Origin: SZUA-254 sp031379665 | GTDB lineage: Bacteria > Bacteroidota > Ignavibacteria > UBA10030 > SZUA-254 | Direction: 5' to 3' | Assembly: GCA_031379665.1 (NCBI GenBank) | Contig: JANNFI010000116.1 | Coordinates: 1-36,110, forward strand | DNA: 36,110 bases | Shown: positions 1 through 7,191 of the stretch, in pieces | Layout of the letters: each line of letters opens with the position of its first letter | How positions within the stretch are numbered: the stretch's first letter is position 1 | The notes under the pieces: generated by a model | What the model saw: only the letters and a program-made list of their open reading frames with translations | Told to the model about the DNA's origin: nothing | Database searches by the model: none | Program-made: the position numbers and the translations under genes

Positions 1-1
1 C

Positions 2-556
2 CTCACCCTCGAGACGCTCGACGAGATCAGGATGAAGACCCGCGACCGGAACATTCCCGTGTATTTCGACGTCCATAGTCTGACGCTTGGGGTGAGGAAC
101 GATTTTTCACGATTCCGCCAGCCCGTCGAGACCTGGAGGAGGTGGCTCTTCATGCTGCACGCCGTCCAGATGAACGAAGCCGAGGCTGCGGCGCTCACCC
201 CGGAGGGATACGACGAACGGAACCTCGTCAAGCAGGGACTCGCGCTCAACACCCGGGCGCTGGTCATCACTCGCGGCGGCGCAGGATGCACCGTTTTCGT
301 CACCGAGAAGAAACAGATCGTACGACACGACATTCCCGGGACCCCGGCGGGCGGGGTCGTCGACCCGACCGGGTGCGGCGACGTGTTTGGCGCCGCGTAC
401 TGCGCCCACTTCGTCCACTCCGGCAACGTACAGGCGGCGGCCGCGTACGCCAACGTCGTCGCTACGGCGAAGGCGGGGATGATTGGGTCGTCGTCGCTCG
501 ACAAACTCTCGCTCTTCCAACTCGACAAGGCGGACCTGAAGGAGGCAACCGCATGA
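2..556 (+). CDS. PfkB-family carbohydrate kinase, C-terminal part (5' end outside window)
   Basis: The reading frame is open from base 2, so the gene begins before the window; about 184 residues are visible. The PfkB/ribokinase signature near the C-terminus reads DPTGCGDVFGAAY, and its last Asp (of GCGD) is the expected catalytic base. LVITRGGAGCTVF upstream matches the ATP-site strand and turn of the family, and NEAEAAAL is the usual segment before it. Family members phosphorylate sugars or nucleosides with ATP in the cytoplasm; the substrate cannot be read from this part. The second Gly-Ala-Gly of the common DTxGAGD motif is Cys here, a tolerated variant. The stop overlaps the dapB start (ATGA at 553-556), so the kinase probably heads or lies within the dap operon. 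Confidence 0.88.
   Translation, partial: LTLETLDEIRMKTRDRNIPVYFDVHSLTLGVRNDFSRFRQPVETWRRWLFMLHAVQMNEAEAAALTPEGYDERNLVKQGLALNTRALVITRGGAGCTVFVTEKKQIVRHDIPGTPAGGVVDPTGCGDVFGAAYCAHFVHSGNVQAAAAYANVVATAKAGMIGSSSLDKLSLFQLDKADLKEATA
539..545 (+). promoter_or_regulatory. Shine-Dalgarno sequence of dapB
   Basis: AAGGAGG lies 7 nt before the dapB ATG at 553. It fixes that start against the much longer open frame running upstream, and shows that this organism uses anti-SD pairing. Confidence 0.8.
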
Positions 557-1290
557 ACATCGCGATCATCGGCAACGGGAAAATGGGAGCCGAAGTCGAG
601 CGCGTCGCCCTCGCGCAGGGGATCACGGTCAAGAAGGTCTTCACGGAGGAAAACAACCGCGACGGACGAGGCCTCACGGCGGAATCGCTCCGCGGGATCG
701 ACGTGTGCGTGGAATTCACGCTCCCCGGTTCGGCCGTGAAGAACATCGAGGCGGTGGTGAAGGCCGGCAAGCCGATCGTCGTCGGAACCACCGGGTGGTA
801 TGACAGCCTCGATGCGGTGAGGAAGATCGTGGCGGCCCGGAAGACCGGGCTGGTCTATTCACCGAACTTTTCTGTGGGCGTGAACCTCCTCGGCCGCATC
901 CTGAAGGATGCAGCCCGCCTCATCGACCGGTACGAGATGTACGACGTCGCGATCCGTGAAATACATCACCGCGCCAAGGCTGACTGCCCGAGCGGCACCG
1001 CGCTGCAGCTTGGCGAAATTCTCCTCGCCCACATCAGGAGGAAGAAGTCGCTCCTCGCGGGGAACGCCCCCGGGGCGATCAAACCGGGACAGCTCCATAT
1101 TTCGTCGGAGCGGGTAGGCCACGCGTTCGGGGAGCATTCCGTCCTCTTCGATTCAGAGGCGGACTCACTCGAATTCATCCACCGGGCCAAGAACAGGTCG
1201 GGGTTCGCCCACGGCGCGCTCATCGCCGCGACGTGGCTAAGAAAGAGGAAAGGCGTCTACACAATGGAGGATGTCCTCGCACAAAAATGA
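553..1290 (+). CDS. dapB: 4-hydroxy-tetrahydrodipicolinate reductase
   Basis: DapB reduces 4-hydroxy-tetrahydrodipicolinate to tetrahydrodipicolinate with NAD(P)H, the second committed step to diaminopimelate and lysine. The 245-residue product begins with a Rossmann nucleotide loop (GNGKMG, residues 7-12). The family signature EIHHRAKADCPSGTA carries His138/His139 and Lys142, the expected acid/base and substrate residues. VEFTLPGSA and VGTTGW are the other conserved cofactor-side segments, and FAHGALIAATWL closes the fold. Length is slightly below the usual 250-270. The frame is open further upstream, but the ATG at 553 is preceded by a strong SD and overlaps the kinase stop. The stop overlaps the dapA start (ATGA at 1287-1290), so the two are translationally coupled. 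Confidence 0.96.
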   Translation: MNIAIIGNGKMGAEVERVALAQGITVKKVFTEENNRDGRGLTAESLRGIDVCVEFTLPGSAVKNIEAVVKAGKPIVVGTTGWYDSLDAVRKIVAARKTGLVYSPNFSVGVNLLGRILKDAARLIDRYEMYDVAIREIHHRAKADCPSGTALQLGEILLAHIRRKKSLLAGNAPGAIKPGQLHISSERVGHAFGEHSVLFDSEADSLEFIHRAKNRSGFAHGALIAATWLRKRKGVYTMEDVLAQK

Positions 1291-2180
1291 CACGAAAACC
1301 CTTGTTCAGGGGCACCGGCACTGCGCTCGTGACCCCCTTCGATAAACACGGCGAGGTCGACCTCGCATCGCTCGCATCCCTCGTCAGGTTCCAGGTCGCC
1401 GGGGGCGTCGAAGCGATCCTGCCGGTTGGCACCACGGGAGAGAGCGTAACGCTGACGGAAGCCGAGCAGGCGATCGTCATCGCTACGGTGCGCGAACGCG
1501 CTCCCCGCAGCGTGAAGGTCATCGCCGGGGCGGGGAGTAATTCAACCGCCAAGACGGTCCAGCTCGCCCGGGCGGCCGCACGCGCGGGAGCCGACGGAAT
1601 CCTCTGCGTGGCGCCGTACTATAACAAACCGACGCAGGAGGGTTTCTACCGGCACTATGCCGAGATCGCTTCCGCCACCGATCTCCCGATCATTTTGTAC
1701 AACGTCCCCGGAAGGACCGCGAGCAATATGACGGCCGCGACTACCCTGCGGCTCGCGAAGGACATTCCGCTGATCAACGGGATCAAGGAGGCCTCGGGCA
1801 ACATGGACCAGATCATGGAGATCCTCAGCCGCAGGCCTAAGGGATTCGGCGTCTGGTCGGGCGACGACTCCTTCACCTTTCCGTTGGTGGCGCTCGGCGC
1901 CGACGGGATCGTGTCGGTGGTCTCGAACGAGGTGCCGCGGGAATTTTCCCGGATGGTCCGGCTCGCCTTGGACGGCCGGTACGCCGCGGCGCTGAAGATC
2001 CACAACAGGCTCCTCCCGCTGATGAGCGCGAACTTCATCGAATCGAACCCGATCCCGGTCAAGGCCGCATTGGCGATGATGGGCAGGATTGAAGCGCGCT
2101 ACCGGCTCCCCCTTGTGCCGATGGGCGCCGAAAACCTGAAGATATTCTCCCGCATCCTCAGGGACCTGAAACTGATATGA
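1287..2180 (+). CDS. dapA: 4-hydroxy-tetrahydrodipicolinate synthase
   Basis: DapA condenses pyruvate with aspartate semialdehyde, the step before DapB. The 297-residue TIM-barrel protein is of normal length. Visible motifs are GTTGESVTL (phosphate/substrate loop), YYNKPTQEG, ILYNVPGRT with the catalytic Tyr (Tyr138), and GIKEASGN with the Schiff-base Lys (Lys167). GDDSFTFPLVALGADG is the late conserved loop. An in-frame ATG lies upstream at 1233, but alignment with the family N-terminus (FRGTGTALVTPF) and the ATGA overlap with dapB favour 1287. The stop overlaps the dapD start by 4 nt. Confidence 0.96.
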   Translation: MTRKPLFRGTGTALVTPFDKHGEVDLASLASLVRFQVAGGVEAILPVGTTGESVTLTEAEQAIVIATVRERAPRSVKVIAGAGSNSTAKTVQLARAAARAGADGILCVAPYYNKPTQEGFYRHYAEIASATDLPIILYNVPGRTASNMTAATTLRLAKDIPLINGIKEASGNMDQIMEILSRRPKGFGVWSGDDSFTFPLVALGADGIVSVVSNEVPREFSRMVRLALDGRYAAALKIHNRLLPLMSANFIESNPIPVKAALAMMGRIEARYRLPLVPMGAENLKIFSRILRDLKLI

Positions 2181-3010
2181 TGCTCAGGCCGATCATCGAG
2201 CGGCTCTACGAGCTGCCCCCCGACTCAATCGACCGCGACGACGCGCTCAAGGTGGTCGCCGAACTCAAGGCCGAGCTCAACTCCGGCAACATCAGGGCCG
2301 CGTCTCCGGCCGGGGACGGGTGGCAGGTCCACGCGTGGGTCAAGAAAGGGATCATCCTCGCGTTCAGGGTGGGCCGCCTCACGGACCACTCCGGCGCCGG
2401 GCCATTCCCGTATTTCGACAAGGATACGATGGGCATCAGGGCGCTCACAACCGCCGACGGCGTCCGGGTGGTCCCGGGCGGAAGCGTGATCCGCGACGGC
2501 GCGTTCATCGCCGACGGCGTGGTCGTGATGCCGCCGTCGTACGTGAACATCGGAGCGTGGGTCGACACCGGGACGATGATCGATTCACACGCGCTCGTGG
2601 GCTCGTGCGCGCAGGTCGGGAAGCGCGTCCACATCAGCGCCGGCACGCAGATCGGCGGCGTCCTCGAACCGGTCAACTCCTCACCCGTGATCATCGAGGA
2701 CGATGTTTTCGTCGGTGGCAACTGCGGCGTCTACGAAGGCGTCGTGGTGCGCCGCGGCGCGGTCCTCGGCTCGGGCGTCATCCTCACCGGGTCGACGCCG
2801 GTCTACGACATTCCCCGGAAGACCATCCACCGCAGGAGTGCGGACGCCCCCCTCACCATACCGGCGGACGCGGTCGTCCTGCCCGGGAGCAGGAAGATCG
2901 ACGATCCCTTCGCCTCGGTACAGGGCCTCTCCCTGTATACCCCGGTGATCGTGAAGTACCGCGATGCCCGGACCGACGCCGCCACCGCCCTCGAGGACAG
3001 CCTCCGGTGA
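2177..3010 (+). CDS. dapD: 2,3,4,5-tetrahydropyridine-2,6-dicarboxylate N-succinyltransferase
   Basis: DapD transfers succinyl from succinyl-CoA to tetrahydrodipicolinate, so lysine/DAP synthesis here should use the succinylase route, with DapC and DapE encoded elsewhere. The 277-residue protein has a helical N-terminal domain and a hexapeptide left-handed beta-helix from about residue 110. MPPSYVNIGAWVDTGTM, GSCAQVGKRVH and IGGVLEP are diagnostic of DapD rather than of DapH, the N-acetyltransferase. There is a tandem ATGATG at 2177-2182; the first ATG overlaps the dapA stop and is used here, though the second is equally possible. The 3' end overlaps the next gene through GTGA at 3007-3010. 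Confidence 0.94.
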   Translation: MMLRPIIERLYELPPDSIDRDDALKVVAELKAELNSGNIRAASPAGDGWQVHAWVKKGIILAFRVGRLTDHSGAGPFPYFDKDTMGIRALTTADGVRVVPGGSVIRDGAFIADGVVVMPPSYVNIGAWVDTGTMIDSHALVGSCAQVGKRVHISAGTQIGGVLEPVNSSPVIIEDDVFVGGNCGVYEGVVVRRGAVLGSGVILTGSTPVYDIPRKTIHRRSADAPLTIPADAVVLPGSRKIDDPFASVQGLSLYTPVIVKYRDARTDAATALEDSLR

Positions 3011-3948
3011 AACCGGAGCCGCGCCGGGTCGTCATCACCGGGAGCAACGGCCTCCTCGGGCAGAAGGTCGCGGAACTACTGTCGCAGTCGCAAGCCTACG
3101 CCCTCCACCTCACGTCGAGCCAGGAGCATTCGGTCTTCCCCTCCGACCAGGCGCCCTACACCCGGATGGACGTCACCGACCGGAAGCAGGTCACGAGGGT
3201 GATCGACGAAATCCAGCCCGACACGATCATCAACACCGCCGCGATCACCAACGTGGACCTGTGCGAGACCAACCGCGAGGCCGCCTGGCGTGTGAACGTG
3301 ACCGGCGTCGAGCACCTCGTCCACTCCGCCAAACTCACCGGGGCGCACGTCATCCAGCTTTCGACCGATTACATCTTCGACGGGAGAAATGGTCCGTACT
3401 CCGAGGACGACCGCCCGAACCCGCTCAGCTACTATGGGCGCACGAAGCACGCGGCGGAGAACCTGCTGCGGACCTCCAACGTCGCCCACTCCATCGTCCG
3501 CACGATGGTGCTCTACGGGCAGGCGCGGCGGGTCAAGCCGAATTTCGCCATCTGGCTCATTAAGGAATTGCAGGAGGGCCGACCGGTGAGGGTGGTCTCG
3601 GACCAGGTGGGGAGTCCGACCTTCGTTGACGACCTCGCCTTCGGCGTGGTCAAGCTCCTCGAATTGAAGAAACCGGGGATCTATCATATTTCCGGCCCCG
3701 ACATCGTGAGCCGCTACGATTTTGCCCGCGAGGTGGCCCGGCTCTTCAAGTTCAACGCGAAGCTCATCACGCCGATCAAGACGTCCGACCTCCACCAGCC
3801 GGCGCCTCGGCCGCTCAAGTCGGGGTTCATTATATTGAAAGCCCAGGTGGAGCTTCACCTCGCGATGTCTGCGATGGAGAACGGCCTCCTCATCCTGCGG
3901 AACCAGCTCTCAACCGTCCGCCACCCGGTGGAAATCACACAACAATGA
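3007..3948 (+). CDS. RmlD-like NAD(P)-dependent sugar-nucleotide reductase (dTDP-4-dehydrorhamnose reductase family)
   Basis: This is an extended short-chain dehydrogenase of 313 residues. It has the glycine-rich loop GSNGLLG near residue 12, an RmlD-type STDYIFDG strand, and PLSYYGRTK carrying the catalytic YxxxK. VRTMVLYG and DQVGSPTFVDDLA also fit dTDP-4-dehydrorhamnose reductase, which makes dTDP-L-rhamnose. No other rhamnose gene (rmlA, rmlB, rmlC) is nearby, and the gene is coupled to dapD by a GTGA overlap. Related reductases such as the methionine adenosyltransferase regulatory-type or other sugar reductases share these motifs, so the substrate is open. The GTG start at 3007 sits just before the Rossmann strand; the same frame is open far upstream but antisense-like in composition. 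serS follows after 21 nt. Confidence 0.85.
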   Translation: MKPEPRRVVITGSNGLLGQKVAELLSQSQAYALHLTSSQEHSVFPSDQAPYTRMDVTDRKQVTRVIDEIQPDTIINTAAITNVDLCETNREAAWRVNVTGVEHLVHSAKLTGAHVIQLSTDYIFDGRNGPYSEDDRPNPLSYYGRTKHAAENLLRTSNVAHSIVRTMVLYGQARRVKPNFAIWLIKELQEGRPVRVVSDQVGSPTFVDDLAFGVVKLLELKKPGIYHISGPDIVSRYDFAREVARLFKFNAKLITPIKTSDLHQPAPRPLKSGFIILKAQVELHLAMSAMENGLLILRNQLSTVRHPVEITQQ

Positions 3949-3969
3949 ACCGCTGAGAACACACGCACT

Positions 3970-5238
3970 ATGCTCGACATCAAATTCATCAGGGAACACC
4001 CGGACCTCGTCCGCGACGGGATCAGGAAGAAAGGGGAGACCGACCGCGTCGACGAGATTCTCGCGCTCGACACACGCCGCCGCGAGCTCCTCGGGAGCGC
4101 CGAAGCCCTCAAGAACCAACGGAACGTCGTCTCAGAGCAGATCGGCCGGCTCAAGAAGGAGAAGCAGGACGCTGCGGCGCCCATCTCCGAGATGGAAAAG
4201 GTCAAGGAGTCAATCAGGCAGTTGGACAATGAACTGAAGGGCGTCGAAGAGACGCTCAACGGCATCCTCCTGACGGTCCCGAACCTCCCCCACCCGTCCG
4301 TCCCGGAGGGTCGCACCCCGGCCGACAACCAGGAAATTGCTGCGTGGGGAGAGGAAACGGTCGTCGACTTCGAAGCGCAGCCCCACTGGGTCCTCGCCGA
4401 GCGTCTCGGCATCATCGATTTCGAACGGGGGGTGAAAATCTCCGGCGCTGGGTTTCCGCTGTACAAGGGCGCCGGCGCGAAACTTCAGCGCGCGCTCATC
4501 AATTTCTTCCTCGACGAGGCGGGCGGCCGGGGGTACGCCGAGATCCAGCCTCCGCTGATGGTGAACGCCGCGAGCGCCACCGGCACCGGCCAGCTCCCCG
4601 ACAAGGAAGACCTGATGTACACGGTCCCGAAGGACGAGCTCTTCCTGGTCCCGACGGCCGAGATCCCGGTCACCAACATCCACCGCGACGAGATCCTGCA
4701 GGAAGACGCGCTCCCGGTGAAGTATTGCGCCTACACCCCCTGCTTCCGGCGCGAGGCCGGTTCGTACGGCAAGGATGTGCGCGGACTCAACCGCCTCCAC
4801 CAGTTCGACAAGGTCGAGCTGGTGAAGTTCGTCCATCCCGGCGTATCGTACAACGAGCTGGACTCGCTGCGTGAAGACGCCGAGGTGCTCCTGAGGAAGC
4901 TCGGCCTGCGCTACCGCGTTCTCCTGATGTGCACGGGCGACATGGGCTTCACGCAGACCAAGAAGTACGACCTCGAAGTCTGGTCGCCCGGCCAGAAGCG
5001 CTGGCTTGAGGTCTCGTCCATCAGTAATTTCGAATCGTTCCAGGCGCGGCGGATGAACATCAAGTTTCGCCCCCGCGGCAGCGCGTCGAAACCCGAGTTC
5101 GTCCATACGCTGAACGGGTCCGGCCTTGCGCTCCCCAGGATCGTCTCCGCCATCCTCGAGCACTACCAGACACCCGAGGGAAAGGTCGTGGTGCCGAAGG
5201 CGCTCCATCGCTACACTGGGTTCGAGCTCATCGGCTGA
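3970..5238 (+). CDS. serS: Serine--tRNA ligase
   Basis: SerRS charges tRNA-Ser (and tRNA-Sec) with serine. The 422-residue protein has the N-terminal two-helix coiled-coil arm that grips the long variable arm of tRNA-Ser, at about residues 28-100 and rich in Lys/Glu. It is followed by a class II catalytic core. Motif 2 is TPCFRREAGSYGKDVRG and motif 3 includes NGSGLALPRIVSAILEHYQ. PTAEIPVTN is the serine-binding TxE region, and SSISNFESFQARR is also typical. Length and start (MLDIKFIREHPDLV) are standard for the bacterial enzyme. It lies 21 nt after the RmlD-like gene and may share its transcript. Confidence 0.97.
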   Translation: MLDIKFIREHPDLVRDGIRKKGETDRVDEILALDTRRRELLGSAEALKNQRNVVSEQIGRLKKEKQDAAAPISEMEKVKESIRQLDNELKGVEETLNGILLTVPNLPHPSVPEGRTPADNQEIAAWGEETVVDFEAQPHWVLAERLGIIDFERGVKISGAGFPLYKGAGAKLQRALINFFLDEAGGRGYAEIQPPLMVNAASATGTGQLPDKEDLMYTVPKDELFLVPTAEIPVTNIHRDEILQEDALPVKYCAYTPCFRREAGSYGKDVRGLNRLHQFDKVELVKFVHPGVSYNELDSLREDAEVLLRKLGLRYRVLLMCTGDMGFTQTKKYDLEVWSPGQKRWLEVSSISNFESFQARRMNIKFRPRGSASKPEFVHTLNGSGLALPRIVSAILEHYQTPEGKVVVPKALHRYTGFELIG

Positions 5239-5275
5239 GAGGCCCCCGGCCACCACGGACCTTCACGCGTTCTTC

Positions 5276-5292
5276 ACCGGCCCCTTGCCGGT
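5276..5292 (+). terminator. Possible weak hairpin after serS
   Basis: ACCGGC and GCCGGT form a perfect 6-bp stem around a 5-nt loop, 37 nt after the serS stop. There is no U-tract, so a terminator role is only a guess from position. Apart from this hairpin and the promoter-like site, I see nothing else in the 5239-5419 gap. Confidence 0.25.
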
Positions 5293-5335
5293 CCCCCGTG
5301 ATCACGCAAGAGTAACGGGTTTGCGGCAGGCCCGC

Positions 5336-5364
5336 GTGAACTTTTCCCCCGACTTTCGTATTAT
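5336..5364 (+). promoter_or_regulatory. Candidate promoter for the ABC exporter genes
   Basis: GTGAAC, then 17 nt, then TATTAT, followed by 55 nt to the GTG at 5420. The -10 half is good and the -35 half is weak (matches TGA only). The spacing equals that of the better promoters in this window. Confidence 0.4.
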
Positions 5365-5419
5365 AGAGCATCATGGTCGGCCACCGTTCCCCTTATCTCC
5401 CCAAATCACAACGAAATAA

Positions 5420-7180
5420 GTGAAATCTCTCCTCCGGCTCCTCCCGTACCTGCGTAAGTACCGGAAAACCGTCATCTGGGGGCTTGGCACGGTGGTGGCG
5501 AGCAACCTCTTCACGGTGCTCCAGCCAAAGCTCGTCGGCGATGCGATCGACAGCCTGAAGTCGGGGCTCGAGGCCGGCTCGGTCGACGCCGATCAACTCC
5601 TCTGGTATTCCGGCGCCATCGTCGGCCTGACGATCATCGCCGGCTTCTTCACGTTCCTGACACGCCAGACGATCATCGTGATGTCGAGGCATATCGAGTT
5701 CGACCTCCGGAACGACTTCCTCTCGCGCATCCAGGGGCTCTCTCTCTCGTTTTTCCAGAACACACCGACCGGCGACCTGATGGCGCACGCCACCAACGAC
5801 ATCGGGTCGGTACGAAACGTTGTCGGCCCCGGAATCATGTACCCGGCCGACACGCTGGTGACGTTTTCAATGTCGCTCACGATGATGCTCTGGCTCGACT
5901 GGCGGCTCACGCTCGCCGCGCTCGTTCCGTTGCCGCTCGTGTCGTACGCCGTCTACCGGCTCGGCAAGGTCATCCACAAAAAGTTCGAGGAGCGCCAGGC
6001 GCATTACTCGAAGCTCACGGCGCGGGCCCAGGAAAACCTCTCCGGAATCAGGATCGTGAAGGCGTACGTGCGTGAAGAGTACGAGATCGCGCGGTTCGCC
6101 GAACTGAGCGAGGAATACCTCCGCAAGAACCTTGTCCTGGCGCGCATCCAGTCGTTGATGTGGCCGCTGATGTTCCTCCTGGTGGGCATCTCGCTCGTCA
6201 TCACGGTCTATTTCGGTGGATTGCGCGTGCTCGAAGGGGAAATTTCGATCGGCACGCTCACGGCTCTGTTCGGCTACCTGATGCTCCTGATCTGGCCGAT
6301 GGTGGCGTTCGGGTGGGTCACGAACATCCTGCAGCAGGGAGCCGCGTCGATGAGCCGTCTCGCGAAGATCATGGACACAGTCCCCGACATCGCCGACGGA
6401 CCTGCGACCGACCGCGGCGTCACGTCGATCGCCGGCGAAATCGAGTTCCGCGACGTCACGTTCACGCACAAGAACGCGTCGAGGCCGGCGCTCTCGGGCA
6501 TCTCGGTGAAGGTCGGGAGGGGGATGACGCTCGCCGTGGTGGGATACACCGGCTCCGGCAAGAGCACGCTCGCGAACCTCATCCCCCGGCTCTACGACGC
6601 GACCGGCGGCTCGGTGCTGATCGACGGGCGCGACGTCAGGACCATCCCCCTCGCGACGCTCCGGAGCGCGATCGGCTACGTCCAGCAGGAGACCTTCCTC
6701 TTCTCGGACACGCTCGGCGAGAACATCGCCTACGGCGACGACGACGGCGACGACGCGCGCGTCCGCGAGGCGGCCGACGTCTCCCAAATGACGCATGACA
6801 TCGCAGATTTCCCGAAGGGGTTCGGCACGATGCTCGGCGAACGCGGGATTACCCTGTCCGGCGGCCAGAAGCAGCGCACCAGCATCGCCCGCGCCGTGAT
6901 GCGCGACCCCAGAATACTCATCCTCGACGACGCCCTCTCCGCGGTGGACACCTACACCGAGGAGGAAATCCTCAAGGGGCTTCGCGAGGTGATGAAGAAC
7001 CGCACGAGCATCATCATCAGTCACCGGATCTCGACGGTGAAGGACGCCGATCTGATCATTGTACTGAACGAGGGCGCGGTCGCGGAACGGGGTACGCACG
7101 ACGAGCTGATCGCGCAGGGCGGCATCTACGCCACGCTCCACGAGAAACAGCTCCTCGAGGAAGAACTCGAAAACCTTTAG
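5420..7180 (+). CDS. ABC exporter subunit A (fused permease/ATPase, degenerate catalytic site)
   Basis: This is a 586-residue half-transporter with six membrane helices in the first ~320 residues and a nucleotide-binding domain in the last ~240. Walker A is GYTGSGKST (about residue 374), the signature is LSGGQKQR, and Walker B is LILDDALSAVD. Asp504 therefore replaces the usual catalytic Glu. The H-loop His is present (IIISHR). In heterodimeric exporters such as BmrCD and TM287/288 one subunit has exactly this Glu-to-Asp change, and the following gene supplies the canonical partner. It probably exports drugs, lipids or another amphipathic compound across the inner membrane; the substrate is unknown. 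The GTG start at 5420 gives the expected short cytoplasmic N-terminus. Confidence 0.93.
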   Translation: MKSLLRLLPYLRKYRKTVIWGLGTVVASNLFTVLQPKLVGDAIDSLKSGLEAGSVDADQLLWYSGAIVGLTIIAGFFTFLTRQTIIVMSRHIEFDLRNDFLSRIQGLSLSFFQNTPTGDLMAHATNDIGSVRNVVGPGIMYPADTLVTFSMSLTMMLWLDWRLTLAALVPLPLVSYAVYRLGKVIHKKFEERQAHYSKLTARAQENLSGIRIVKAYVREEYEIARFAELSEEYLRKNLVLARIQSLMWPLMFLLVGISLVITVYFGGLRVLEGEISIGTLTALFGYLMLLIWPMVAFGWVTNILQQGAASMSRLAKIMDTVPDIADGPATDRGVTSIAGEIEFRDVTFTHKNASRPALSGISVKVGRGMTLAVVGYTGSGKSTLANLIPRLYDATGGSVLIDGRDVRTIPLATLRSAIGYVQQETFLFSDTLGENIAYGDDDGDDARVREAADVSQMTHDIADFPKGFGTMLGERGITLSGGQKQRTSIARAVMRDPRILILDDALSAVDTYTEEEILKGLREVMKNRTSIIISHRISTVKDADLIIVLNEGAVAERGTHDELIAQGGIYATLHEKQLLEEELENL

Positions 7181-7191
7181 GACGAACAGCA

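Noticed and set aside
142..552. N-terminal extension of dapB in its open frame
   Set aside because: It overlaps the PfkB kinase in another frame, is Arg-rich, and a strong SD plus ATGA overlap fixes the start at 553.
2320..3006. N-terminal extension of the RmlD-like gene
   Set aside because: It overlaps dapD in another frame and is Arg-rich; the Rossmann strand begins right after the GTG at 3007.
5867..7141. Long minus-strand open frame inside the first ABC subunit
   Set aside because: Antisense shadow with biased composition; the plus frame has complete ABC motifs.
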